From Alishewanella jeotgali KCTC 22429 (lineage in GTDB: Bacteria; Pseudomonadota; Gammaproteobacteria; Enterobacterales; Alteromonadaceae), in the NCBI RefSeq assembly GCF_000245735.1, contig NZ_AHTH01000019.1:1-36340 (forward strand): a DNA stretch of 36,340 nucleotides, written 5' to 3'. The translations under genes and the position numbers were made by a program. The notes beneath the pieces were generated by a model. That model did not search any database, was not told the origin of the DNA, and saw only the letters and a program-made list of their open reading frames with translations. Positions 1 to 10,626 of the stretch are shown here, piece after piece; position 1 is the stretch's first letter, and each line of letters begins with the position of its first letter.

Positions 1-1361
1 ATAAAAAAGCGATAAAAAGGCCAGCAAGGCCATTTTCTTGATGTTTTGCGCTACCGCCGCCAGTAAACACTGCATCTGCACTTTCGCCAGACCACGGAAC
101 CGTGCATAGCGATGGCCATGATGCTGTTTTGCGTCTGCGAAGCTGCGTTCAACCGTCTCTTTTCGTCGGTTGTAAATCTTCTTACCCCACGGACAGCAGC
201 CGCAAACCACTCACATGCTCTTTATCCTCTTCCCAGACATGCCGGGTTATCGTTTTCTTATACTGCTTGTTCTTCGTGCAGTCCTGACGTAGCGGGCAAT
301 CCTGACACACTTTAGGGTTAGATTGATAATGCCGGTAGCCCTGACGGTCTGTCGTGCTGTAAGTCAGGATTTCACCTTGGGGGCAACGATAGGTATCGGT
401 TGTTTTATCGTAGGTAAATTGCTTCTTCTTAATCGGATTAGCGGTGACATTGGGACGACGGTAGGCAATAACCGGTGCAATTTGCCGCTCCCGGATTAAA
501 TGGCAAAGCGGTGCAGTAAAGTAGCCCGCATCCAAACCAACGGCTATCGGACTAAACTTAAAGCGCTCAAGCTGACGGTCTAATCTGGCCAGATAGGGCT
601 GGCTATCATGCACATTCCCCGGCGTCACGAAGGTATCCGTGATGATGCCGTGGCGGCCATCCACGGTGCGATGGTCCAAGGTAGAAGAAGCCCTGTGGTT
701 TGCCTTCCCGCGTCATAAAGCCACTGTCAGGGTCGGTTGTGCTGACCTTTTGATTTTTGGTTTCGGGCTCCTTCGAGTCATCTTGCTTCAGTGGCGCTTT
801 GCCATGGGCTAACCGGTCCTCTTCAACCGCCTTGTTGAGCTCAGCGATATACGCCGATGCACTGACCGCCACCTCTTTGTTCACCGCCTTGCGCTTATTG
901 GCATTGGCTTTTAAATGTGTGCTGTCAGTGTAAAGCGTGTGACCACCAATCAGACGCTGCTCATACGCCTGTTCAACTATCCGGTCGAAGATACGCTGAA
1001 ACACATCCGTGCCGTTAAAACGACGAATACGATTCTGGCTCAGCGTGGAGGCATCAGGCACTTTCTCGGTTAATCCCATCCGCAAAAACCAGCGATAAGC
1101 CACATTAACCTGAATTTCCTGTACCAGACGACGCTCACTGGGAATGCCAAACAGATAGCCGAGGATCATCATCTTAAACAAACGGACAGGGTCAATCGGC
1201 GGACGGCCATTATCTTTGCAGTAGAGATGTTCGACTTCAGCACGAATGAACTCGAAATCAATGGCGGCATCGACCTTGCGAACCAAATGGTTCTTCGGTA
1301 CCAGCTCTTCGAGCGTGACCATTTCTAACTGATATTGTTGAGGAGAGGGAGTTTTGAGCAT
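1..1361 (-). pseudogene. IS1182-family transposase, two frameshifts, runs off the left edge
   Basis: The N-terminal part starts at ATG 1361 and has the family layout: an N-terminal domain ([31 protein letters not shown]), then the DDE-domain start [14 protein letters not shown]. Reading continues only by switching frame twice. Near 676-677 one extra G (CC on the plus strand) turns an expected [13 protein letters not shown] into a nonsense tail; the correct frame resumes at [15 protein letters not shown]. Near 185-188, in a run of four Gs, a second extra base leads to a TAA at 182-184, while the other frame continues with KKIYNRRKETVERSFADAKQ and HHGHRYARFRGL to the window edge. Members of this family are normally one uninterrupted gene, so this copy cannot make a full transposase unless the extra bases are sequencing errors. 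Confidence 0.85.
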
Positions 1362-1398
1362 GTTGGTTAGCCTTCAAATCAACTAACCCTATTAGATC

Positions 1399-1426
1399 AA
1401 AGTCCTGGATCGGCGTCCAGGACTTT
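1399..1426. repeat. Perfect inverted repeat near the IS end
   Basis: AAAGTCCTGG (1399-1408) and CCAGGACTTT (1417-1426) are perfect 10-bp reverse complements around an 8-nt loop. It lies between the transposase start and the tRNA-Gly terminator-like hairpin. It may belong to the IS end or be a host hairpin; the sequence does not decide. Confidence 0.6.
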
Positions 1427-1438
1427 GTCAGCAGTCTG

Positions 1439-1462
1439 AAGCCGCTTTCAAAGCGGCTTTTT
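1439..1462 (-). terminator. Hairpin downstream of tRNA-Gly
   Basis: AAGCCGCTTT (1439-1448) and AAAGCGGCTT (1450-1459) form a 10-bp stem with a one-base centre, 8 bases after the tRNA 3' end. On the minus strand the uridine tract after the stem is only two bases, whereas the plus strand has five Ts (1458-1462). The tract may have been shortened by the neighbouring IS. Confidence 0.5.
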
Positions 1463-1469
1463 CGGAGTT

Positions 1470-1545
1470 TGGAGCGAGTTACGAGGTTCGAACTCGTGAC
1501 CTCGACCTTGGCAAGGTCGCGCTCTACCAGCTGAGCTAAACTCGC
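1470..1545 (-). tRNA. tRNA-Gly (anticodon GCC)
   Basis: The reverse complement gives a 76-nt cloverleaf beginning GCGAGTTTAGCTCAG and ending CTCGCTCCA with an encoded CCA. The anticodon arm is CGACC-TTGCCAA-GGTCG, giving anticodon GCC, and the T arm is ACGAG-TTCGAAC-CTCGT. It closely resembles E. coli tRNA-Gly(GCC). It lies 96 bases downstream of tRNA-Leu on the same strand and is probably cotranscribed with it. Confidence 0.97.
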
Positions 1546-1641
1546 ATTGTGTTGCACTTCTTTCGCACATCGCAATCTGGTATTGCCTGTGGTTCTTAGC
1601 GCTGCCTGATTAAAAATCTATTTAGAATCAGCAGCTTTAAA

Positions 1642-1728
1642 TGGTGCCCGGGGCCGGACTTGAACCGGCACGGGGTTTCCCCCGAGGGATTTTAAATCCC
1701 TTGTGTCTACCGATTTCACCACCCGGGC
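1642..1728 (-). tRNA. tRNA-Leu (anticodon UAA)
   Basis: An 87-nt class II tRNA beginning GCCCGGGTGGTGAAATCGG and ending CCCGGGCACCA, with encoded CCA. The anticodon arm AGGGA-TTTAAAA-TCCCT gives anticodon UAA. A long variable arm (CTCGGGGGAAACCCCGTG region) is typical of tRNA-Leu. It is the promoter-proximal gene of the two-tRNA unit. Confidence 0.97.
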
Positions 1729-1761
1729 ATACTGTGCGTGGGCACCGACAGAACGGCGCGC

Positions 1762-1790
1762 ATCTTAATTAAGGCTGCGCCGATATGCAA
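1762..1790 (-). promoter_or_regulatory. Promoter of the tRNA-Leu/tRNA-Gly unit
   Basis: On the minus strand TTGCAT (1785-1790) is followed after 17 bases by TAAGAT (1762-1767), a good sigma-70 pair. The bases after the -10 box (GCGCGCCG) are a GC-rich discriminator of the kind found at stringently controlled stable-RNA promoters. It starts 33 bases upstream of the tRNA-Leu 5' end and abuts the end of yqhA. Confidence 0.65.
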
Positions 1791-1791
1791 G

Positions 1792-2322
1792 TTATTTCTG
1801 TGTGTGATCAGGCACAACAATTTTCGGGTCTGGTTTATCGCGTAAGATTTTATCCAGGTAACCCATCGCAAAAGCAGAGATGACAAAGGTAATATGGATT
1901 AACAGGTACCACATAATCTTGTCATTCTCAATTTGCTCAGTATTCATAAACACCTTCAACAGGTGAATCGACGAGATGGCAACAATAGAGGCCGCGACCT
2001 TATTTTTCAGGGAATTAGAGTCGAGCTTACCCAGCCAGCCCAACTTATCGTCGTGACCATGTAAGTCTAAACGCGAGACAAAGTTCTCATAGCCGGAAAA
2101 CATCACCATCACAATCAGGCCGCCAACCAGGGCGATATCGATCAGGCTTAACGTAATCAGGATCAGTTCCACTTCTTTCATACTAAAAATCAGCGGAATA
2201 AAGTGAAACACTTCCTGGAAAAATTTAATACCCAGCGCCAGCAAGCACAAGCTTAAGCCAAGGTAAATTGGCGCCATAATCCAGCGCGTGGCATACATTA
2301 AACGTTCAAAATAACGTTCCAT
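1792..2322 (-). CDS. yqhA: UPF0114 family inner-membrane protein YqhA
   Basis: A 176-aa polytopic membrane protein of the UPF0114/TIGR00645 family. The N-terminus [20 protein letters not shown] and the internal [17 protein letters not shown] are hallmark family segments. Hydrophobic segments lie at about residues 14-35, 50-75, 108-126 and 135-155. Family function is not established; no catalytic motif is visible. The ATG at 2322 is preceded by AGGA at suitable spacing. It follows a DUF885 lipoprotein gene on the same strand after an 83-base gap and is probably its own unit or a loose partner. The protein ends in a hydrophilic tail. Confidence 0.9.
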   Translation of the reverse strand: MERYFERLMYATRWIMAPIYLGLSLCLLALGIKFFQEVFHFIPLIFSMKEVELILITLSLIDIALVGGLIVMVMFSGYENFVSRLDLHGHDDKLGWLGKLDSNSLKNKVAASIVAISSIHLLKVFMNTEQIENDKIMWYLLIHITFVISAFAMGYLDKILRDKPDPKIVVPDHTQK

Positions 2323-2356
2323 AACAATTCCTGTTAAAATATCTTGCTCAATAATG

Positions 2357-2400
2357 GGGGCGCGCCGCGTAGCTTCAAGCCTGACGCGGCCGCGTTTTTA
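2357..2400 (+). terminator. GC-rich hairpin with T tract
   Basis: GCCGCGT (2364-2370) pairs with ACGCGGC (2384-2390), extendable outward with one bulge, and is followed by TTTTT at 2395-2399. The T tract is on the plus strand although both neighbouring genes are on the minus strand, so it would stop transcription entering antisense to the DUF885 gene. As a plain hairpin it may also stabilise the 3' end of the DUF885 transcript. Confidence 0.4.
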
Positions 2401-2405
2401 CTCTG

Positions 2406-3731
2406 TTACCAGGCTAATGAAGATGGCAGTTTCGGCGTCGATAATAAGCTAATAAAACGCTGCCAACGCTCATCTTCGCTGCTTGCCTGCTCGACATACT
2501 GTTTTACCAGATCTTTGCCCCAGTTATAGTTAATCACATAGGCGCCGTAACTTCTGACAAAACGTAGCCGCTGCCGCGCTTCGGCCTCACTTTGCAACAA
2601 ATATTGCTGTTGCAGCGCAACAAATTGTTCTTCGTCAATCTCGCCATTTAGCAATAAACGGGCGATTTCATTACCGGCATAACTAAGGCGTGCCATCAGT
2701 TTTAAAAAGCGGTCGTAGCTGGCGGCCTGCGATGGATCCAGCCCGGCTAACGGGTAAAGTACGTCGCGTTCAAACGCCAGTTTTTGCTCACCGGGAAAGG
2801 CGATATCAATACCATAGTTGGCGGTGCCTTCCGCGATTAACGACTGCGGGCTGAATAGCGCATAAACACTAAACTCCACCCAGTTACGCTGTTGTTTTAG
2901 CTCGGTTTCCAGTAGCGCATTATAGGTGTGATGGCCGGGGTAGCCCTCGTGACAGCCCAGATCGACAGCGCGGGAGATATCAATCGGCCGCTCGGTATTA
3001 ATCTGGATCAGACTATAAGCCTTGCCCTGATACCAGTTATAACCGCTCCAGGGTTTGTCGGTCACAAACTCCAGCGTAAAATTCTCCTGCGCCGGCAAGC
3101 TGATGCGCTGTAAGGTCCGGTCGCGGCATTCCGCGATCGCCCGTTCAAACACCAGCTGTAATTTATCCGCCGGAATAACAAAATTTTTGCGATAGGCCAC
3201 GACCCGCTCGGTCAGGCTGCCCTCGCCGGGTACCAGTTGCTCCAGCTCAGCCAACACAGGGGCAAAGCTGCTTAGGTCCTGTTGCGGTGGCTGGGTATCG
3301 TAGAGTTCGCTAGCTTGTTGTTCAAAGCTGGCCGCAGTGCCGTTTTGTAGCGTATCGGCATGGCTAATCAGCGCCGTTAGCTGTCGCTGTAAATAATGCA
3401 GCCGCAACTTTAACATCGCATCCGTTTCGCTATGCGCCTGTAACGCATCGCGCAGCAGCTGAGCTTCAGCAAGTAGCTCTGGCAGGGGTTGCGGCTGCTG
3501 TTTTACTGCCTCGGCCCATTCAGCCGGGCCATAATAGGCATCGACATAGTTGCTATCGTATTGGCCGAGTGCCAGCACCAGTTTCACATAGTGCTCGGCG
3601 GCTTCATCCAATACGGCAACACTGACCGCTGCGGCCGGCTCACTGTTTAAAGGTGCCACGGGTTTATCACAGGCCGTCAGCAACAGGGTGCTGCACAACA
3701 GCGCAGTTAAAGGTTTGAATAGGGTTTTCAT
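2406..3731 (-). CDS. DUF885 family lipoprotein, putative metallopeptidase
   Basis: A 441-aa protein with a lipoprotein signal peptide (MKTLFKPLTALLCSTLLLTAC, lipobox LTAC), so it should be lipid-anchored in the envelope. The DUF885 core contains HEGYPGHH around residue 260, the HExxH-like motif of this family, which is thought to be zinc-dependent; substrates are mostly unknown. The motif is followed by a helical C-terminal domain with SLIAEGTANYG, whose glutamate is a likely third metal ligand by analogy with related metallopeptidases. I chose ATG 3731, which has AGGA seven bases upstream, rather than the TTG two codons earlier. Length is shorter than many DUF885 proteins (about 550-600 aa), but both ends look intact. 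Confidence 0.85.
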   Translation of the reverse strand: MKTLFKPLTALLCSTLLLTACDKPVAPLNSEPAAAVSVAVLDEAAEHYVKLVLALGQYDSNYVDAYYGPAEWAEAVKQQPQPLPELLAEAQLLRDALQAHSETDAMLKLRLHYLQRQLTALISHADTLQNGTAASFEQQASELYDTQPPQQDLSSFAPVLAELEQLVPGEGSLTERVVAYRKNFVIPADKLQLVFERAIAECRDRTLQRISLPAQENFTLEFVTDKPWSGYNWYQGKAYSLIQINTERPIDISRAVDLGCHEGYPGHHTYNALLETELKQQRNWVEFSVYALFSPQSLIAEGTANYGIDIAFPGEQKLAFERDVLYPLAGLDPSQAASYDRFLKLMARLSYAGNEIARLLLNGEIDEEQFVALQQQYLLQSEAEARQRLRFVRSYGAYVINYNWGKDLVKQYVEQASSEDERWQRFISLLSTPKLPSSLAW

Positions 3732-3853
3732 TCGCAATCCTGCAATGGGAAGAATGTCGGCTAATCTAGCGGTGAGTCAAAGGTTACGCAATATGCGTTG
3801 CCTTATGCGACTAAAGTTTCTGCAAAAATTTATCCATTTAGCCATCTATACTG

Positions 3854-3882
3854 TTGCAGATAAAAAATAACCATGGTATTAC
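3854..3882 (+). promoter_or_regulatory. Promoter of the leu operon
   Basis: TTGCAG (3854-3859) and TATTAC (3877-3882) are separated by 17 bases. Transcription would start near 3889, about 30 bases before the leader peptide start, which fits an attenuation-controlled operon. Confidence 0.6.
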
Positions 3883-3919
3883 TAATGACGTTCTGCAACT
3901 TCGACTTTCAAGGCAGTAA

Positions 3920-4000
3920 ATGATTTCTTCGGTATTAGTGCGTTTCAATAGCCTCCTCCTCGTGCTCCTCTGCGCTGCGCGGGGCCGTGCTTATTGGTGA
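3920..4000 (+). CDS. leuL: leu operon leader peptide
   Basis: A 26-aa reading frame, MISSVLVRFNSLLLVLLCAA then RGRAYW and TGA, in the leader of leuABCD. It holds five CTC leucine codons within six (LLLVLL), the classic sensor of charged tRNA-Leu: ribosomes stalling there when leucine is scarce would alter folding of the downstream RNA. AAGG lies about seven bases before the ATG. The stop codon is 22 bases before the terminator stem. It is too short for standard gene finders but its composition and position are diagnostic. Confidence 0.85.
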   Translation: MISSVLVRFNSLLLVLLCAARGRAYW

Positions 4001-4057
4001 AAAACCCTTACCGATAAACCTAAAACCCCGTGCCCAAGGCCGGGGTTTTTTGTTTTT
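3977..4057 (+). promoter_or_regulatory. leu attenuator: antiterminator and terminator
   Basis: The terminator stem is AAAACCCCG (4022-4030) with CGGGGTTTT (4041-4049), extended inward by GCC (4032-4034) with GGC (4038-4040), then a T-rich tract to 4057. An alternative pairing joins GCGCGGGG (3977-3984, within the 3' part of leuL) to CCCCGTGC (4026-4033), eight pairs with one G-U, and would destroy the 5' arm of the terminator. Stalling at the leuL leucine codons just upstream would favour this antiterminator. The pairing model is inference; the terminator itself is clear. Confidence 0.75.
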
Positions 4058-4103
4058 ATCCCGGCAAGCAGTACGCCACGATTTGATAACATAGGATTGC
4101 GTA

Positions 4104-6762
<2,659 letters not shown>

Positions 6763-6763
<1 letters not shown>

Positions 6764-8175
6764 TGGGCCAGACCCTGTATCAGAAAATTTACCACAGCCA
6801 TGTGGTTGGCAAATTAAACGCCAGCACCGATTTATTATTTGTCGACCGGCATTTAATTCATGAAGTGACGTCACCGCAGGCGTTCTCCGGCTTAAAACTG
6901 GCTGGCCGCGCGGTGCGCCGCCCGGATCTAACCTTTGCTACCATGGACCATAATGTTTCTACGCAGCGCCGCAGCCTGGATGCGGCCGGTGAAACCTCGC
7001 GCAAGCAATTAGAAGCCCTGGCCGCCAACTGTGATGAGCACCGTATTCCACTGCTGGATCTGACCCACCCCGATCAGGGCATAGTGCACGTGATTGGCCC
7101 GGAGCAAGGCTTAACCCAGCCGGGGATGATTATTGTCTGTGGTGATTCGCATACCTCGACGCATGGTGCTTTCGGTGCTCTGGCCTTTGGTATCGGCACC
7201 TCGGAAGTTGAGCACGTGCTGGCCACCCAAACCCTGCCACAGCAGCAAGCGAAAACCCTGAAAGTGGAAATTAACGGTGACCTGCCGGCTCATGTTACGC
7301 CCAAAGATGTGATCCTGGCGGTCATTGGCAAATTAGGTACGGCTGGCGGTAATGGCTATGTCGCCGAGTTTTGCGGGAGCGCCATTCGCGGCATGAGTAT
7401 GGAAGGCCGCATGACACTGTGCAATATGAGTATTGAAATGGGTGCCAAAGCCGGTTTAATTGCCCCGGATGACACTACCTTTGCCTATTTAAAAGGCAAA
7501 GCCCATGCACCACAGGCTGAGCATTGGGACGCTGCGGTTAGCTATTGGCAGAGCCTGCATTCCGATGCCGATGCCGTTTTTGATAAAAGCATCAGCCTGG
7601 ATGCCAGCAGCATCAGCCCGCAAATTACCTGGGGCACTAATCCGGAGCAGGTGATTGCCGTTGATGAACCCATTCCGGCACCGGAAAGCTTTAGCGACGA
7701 CACCAAGCGTCAGGCCGCGGAACGCGCCCTGCAATATATGGGCTTAAGCGCCGGCCAGAAACTGACCGACTGTGCCGTTGATGTGGTCTTTATCGGTAGC
7801 TGCACCAATAGCCGGATTGAAGACTTACGTGCCGCCGCCAGCGTCGTGCGGGATCGCAAGGTCGCGCCCGGCGTGCGGGCATTGGTCGTGCCTGGCTCTG
7901 GCGTGGTCAAGCGGCAGGCCGAGCAGGAAGGTCTGGCCGAGATCTTTAAACAAGCGGGCTTTGAATGGCGGGAACCGGGCTGCTCAATGTGTCTGGGTAT
8001 GAATGACGATCAAGTCGCCGCCGGTCAGCGCTGCGCTTCCACCAGTAACCGTAACTTTGAAGGCCGTCAGGGCCGTGGCGCCCGTACGCACTTAGTTAGC
8101 CCGGCGATGGCCGCCGCCGCCGCCATCGCCGGTAAGTTTGTTAATGTCGCCCGTTTAGAAGGAGCCGCCCAATGA
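6763..8175 (+). CDS. leuC: 3-isopropylmalate dehydratase large subunit
   Basis: A 470-aa aconitase-family subunit which, with LeuD, isomerises 2-isopropylmalate to 3-isopropylmalate. The three cysteines that bind the [4Fe-4S] cluster are present at residues 347 (IGSCTNSR), 407 and 410 (GCSMCLG), the same positions as in E. coli LeuC. Other family segments are [21 protein letters not shown] and [18 protein letters not shown]. The start ATG shares one base with the leuB stop (TGATG), and the end overlaps leuD by four bases. Confidence 0.98.
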
Positions 8176-8774
8176 GCCAGATTTTTAAACAAGGCCTGGT
8201 GTGTCCGCTGGATAAAAATAACGTTGATACCGACCAGATTATTCCCAAGCAGTTTTTAACCTCGGTGAGCCGCGATGGCTTTGCTGAAGCGCTGTTTTAT
8301 GACTGGCGTTATCTGGCTGATGGCGCAGCCAACCCGGAGTTTGTGCTGAATTATCCGCAATATCAGGGCGCGTCAATTTTATTAACCCGCGCCAACTTTG
8401 GCTGTGGTTCCAGCCGCGAGCATGCGCCCTGGGCGTTGCAGCAATACGGCTTTAATGTGATTATTGCCGAAAGTTTTGCCGATATTTTCTTTAATAACAG
8501 TGTCAATAACGGCATGTTATTAATTACCTTAAGCAAAACCAATATCGAGCTGTTGTTTAACCGCTGTGCCCAGGGGCCGCAGCAGTGGCAGATCGATCTG
8601 GCAAGCCAGGAGATCCTGTTCGGCAATAACGCGGCGATGGGCTTTAATATCGATCCGGATATTAAACAGCGTTTACTCTCCGGGCTGGATTTTATCGGCT
8701 CCAGCGAGCAGTTAAATCCCCAGATCGCCGCCTTTGAGGCGCAGCGGCGTAGTAACTTACCCTGGTTGGGTTAG
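8172..8774 (+). CDS. leuD: 3-isopropylmalate dehydratase small subunit
   Basis: A 200-aa swivelling domain subunit that completes the isopropylmalate isomerase with LeuC. Key segments are the N-terminal [14 protein letters not shown], then [19 protein letters not shown], where the GSSREH loop contacts the substrate, and [14 protein letters not shown]. Length is typical (about 200 aa). It is the last gene of the leucine operon; the next gene converges on it 28 bases later. Confidence 0.98.
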   Translation: MSQIFKQGLVCPLDKNNVDTDQIIPKQFLTSVSRDGFAEALFYDWRYLADGAANPEFVLNYPQYQGASILLTRANFGCGSSREHAPWALQQYGFNVIIAESFADIFFNNSVNNGMLLITLSKTNIELLFNRCAQGPQQWQIDLASQEILFGNNAAMGFNIDPDIKQRLLSGLDFIGSSEQLNPQIAAFEAQRRSNLPWLG

Positions 8775-8784
8775 CGCTAGCCGT

Positions 8785-8817
8785 GTCGAAGTGCAACCAA
8801 GATTAGTTGGCTTCGAC
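8785..8817. terminator. Hairpin between convergent leuD and the next gene
   Basis: GTCGAAG (8785-8791) pairs with CTTCGAC (8811-8817); inside it CAAC can pair with GTTG. It sits between two convergent genes and overlaps the last codons of the minus-strand gene. There is no T tract on either side, so terminator function is only suggested by position. Confidence 0.4.
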
Positions 8818-9753
8818 CAGTAAACCGGTAAAGGCCACCCACTGCTCGGGGGTGGTCAACTCCTCTGCCAGCTCACCGCTTTGCAACTGCTGCCAGGTCA
8901 GCGGCCGCTGTAAATTAAAGCTCAGTTTTACCCGCTGCGGGTTACTGATAAATAGCAGCAAATTCTCGCGAATGCGCTCAGTGACCAACTCAGTACTTTG
9001 CACATAGACTTCCAGTTGTGGCTTTAGCTCTGCCAGCTGCGCCGTAGCCGGCTGCGCTAACAGCACGGGCTGCAATTGCTGCAAATAGCCGTTATTTTCC
9101 AGTGTCAGTTCGCCGCTGACCAACTGCAGCGCCGCCAGCGCCTGCTGCACTCTCGGCTGCTGCTTACCTTGCTGATAAGCCTGCTGCTGTTCCAGATCCA
9201 TCGCCGCCAGCTCACTGCCTAACTGCCATAACGCCTGTACCGCTGTCAGTTGCAGTTGCAGCTCTAACCGCATCGCATCGCCAACCCGCAGTTGCTGCTG
9301 CAAGGTCAACAGATCCTGCGTAGGTTGGTATTGATACCGGTAATCCAGCCATAGCGGCGATGCAGCCAGCAATTTTCCGACTTCCGGCGGCAGCATCTGC
9401 TGTAGCAGGTTACTCAGCTGCAATTGCTGGATCCGTAATTCACCCTGCTGCGACAACTTGCCGGGTTTAAAACCGCGGATACTTAAGCGGCCAATTTCAG
9501 CCACGGTACCCACACCGGCGATTTGCAGCTGTAAGCCGCTTAAGCGGTAATGATCGCGCCAGTAGTTCGCGCGGATTTTGCTGTAATCTAGCTGTACTGC
9601 CGGCATCAGCCCCTGACTCGCCATCTCGGCATAGGAGCTGTTAATCAATTCAATCTGGCCGGCGATCAAGCGCTCAGCTTTATAATTGCCATAGTAAAAC
9701 CCCGCGGTTGCCAACAGCAGCGCGCCGAGCGAAATAATCAGTGTTTTTTTCAT
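8803..9753 (-). CDS. Membrane-anchored envelope protein of unknown function
   Basis: A 316-aa protein I do not recognise. The N-terminus MKKTLIISLGALLLATAGFY is a single hydrophobic segment after two lysines, so the rest should lie in the periplasm, either anchored or after cleavage. The body is rich in leucine and glutamine with alternating polar/apolar stretches (LQLQIAGVGTVAEIGRLSIR, LRVGDAMRLELQLQLTAVQ), which suggests beta-rich folds as in AsmA- or DUF945-like envelope proteins, but I see no defining motif. It converges on leuD and diverges from the YicG-type gene, so it is probably monocistronic. Confidence 0.6.
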   Translation of the reverse strand: MKKTLIISLGALLLATAGFYYGNYKAERLIAGQIELINSSYAEMASQGLMPAVQLDYSKIRANYWRDHYRLSGLQLQIAGVGTVAEIGRLSIRGFKPGKLSQQGELRIQQLQLSNLLQQMLPPEVGKLLAASPLWLDYRYQYQPTQDLLTLQQQLRVGDAMRLELQLQLTAVQALWQLGSELAAMDLEQQQAYQQGKQQPRVQQALAALQLVSGELTLENNGYLQQLQPVLLAQPATAQLAELKPQLEVYVQSTELVTERIRENLLLFISNPQRVKLSFNLQRPLTWQQLQSGELAEELTTPEQWVAFTGLLVEAN

Positions 9754-9892
9754 CAGTTCTACAACATCTTCCGCGAAATTGTGCAGACTACCATAGCCTT
9801 ATCGTCGCAATAAAGTTTTGACAGTGTTATTTTAAGGTGTAGCTAAAAGCAGACTGTTACAATTGACCGAAGTTCGCCATGGAATACAGAAG

Positions 9893-10525
9893 ATGCCGGA
9901 ATATTTTTTATGGTTTGATTTACTGGGGATAGCGGTGTTTGCCATTTCCGGTACCCTGGCGGCCTGGCGTAACCATATGGACGGCTTTGGCGTGATCGTG
10001 CTGGCCAGTGTTACAGCCATCGGCGGCGGTACCCTGCGCGACCTGATCCTGGATGTACCGGTGATCTGGATAAATAATAATGCCTACTTTTATGCCATCT
10101 TTGTTGCCGCTATCGGCACTATCCTGCTGGTACGTAACCGGCTGACCATTCCCAATAATACCCTGCAAATTGCCGACGCCTTTGGTTTGGCATTCTTTGT
10201 GATTATGGGTACCCAGAAGGCGCTGGATCATGGTACCTCCAGCATGGTGGCCATTATGCTCGGCACCATGAGTGGCGTCTGTGGCGGCATGATCCGTGAC
10301 GTGTTGTGCCGCGAAGTACCGATGGTGTTTCGCGGCGAACTTTATGCCTTTACCTGTATTTTTGGCGGCATTATCTATACCTCGCTATTGGCACTGGCGG
10401 TACCGCAGCTGTACGCGATGCTGGCCGGTATGCTGGGCTTATTATTGTTGCGGCTGGCGGCGATCCGCTGGCACATTACTATTCCAGTATTCGGCAAGCA
10501 TCATCAGGAGCTGAACGAACCCTGA
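9893..10525 (+). CDS. yicG: YicG-type (UPF0126/TRIC family) membrane protein
   Basis: A 210-aa inner-membrane protein with about seven transmembrane segments, matching E. coli YicG (205 aa). The duplicated family motif is visible in both halves: TAIGGGTLRDLILDVPVIWI near residues 40-60 and TMSGVCGGMIRDVLCREVPMVF near 125-145. Bacterial members are annotated as trimeric intracellular cation channels; the E. coli protein has been proposed to act in glycine export, but transport specificity here is unknown. I chose ATG 9893 because the protein then starts as its relatives do; a TTG at 9863 would add ten unlikely residues. Confidence 0.85.
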   Translation: MPEYFLWFDLLGIAVFAISGTLAAWRNHMDGFGVIVLASVTAIGGGTLRDLILDVPVIWINNNAYFYAIFVAAIGTILLVRNRLTIPNNTLQIADAFGLAFFVIMGTQKALDHGTSSMVAIMLGTMSGVCGGMIRDVLCREVPMVFRGELYAFTCIFGGIIYTSLLALAVPQLYAMLAGMLGLLLLRLAAIRWHITIPVFGKHHQELNEP

Positions 10526-10626
10526 ACAGAGTACTAAAATGGCGGCCGATACTTTAATCTACCGCAACAATCCGGCCGGCCCTTTTCGCTACACTTAGCC
10601 GCAGTTAATGGTTAAGGAGAGCTACT

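Larger units (their letters stand above)
1..1426 (-). mobile_element. IS1182-type insertion sequence, end segment
   Basis: The stretch carries an IS1182-family transposase read on the minus strand and leaves the window at its left edge, so only the promoter-proximal end of the element is visible. The exact right boundary is not proven: I placed it at the end of a strong inverted repeat (1399-1426, arms AAAGTCCTGG / CCAGGACTTT around an 8-nt loop), which lies 44 bases from the 3' end of tRNA-Gly. A smaller inverted repeat (GGTTAG ... CTAACC, about 1365-1390) lies between it and the transposase start. No target duplication can be checked because the other end is outside the window. Confidence 0.65.

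Noticed and set aside
1258..1575. A 105-codon minus-strand frame across the tRNA-Gly gene
   Set aside because: It is translated from the tRNA and its hairpins (the ARSLAQLVERDLAKVE-type peptide commonly produced by tRNA-Gly) and overlaps the transposase in another frame.
9863..9892. TTG start adding ten residues to the YicG-type protein
   Set aside because: The extra residues are unlike relatives, whose first membrane helix begins within a few residues of the start; ATG 9893 fits.
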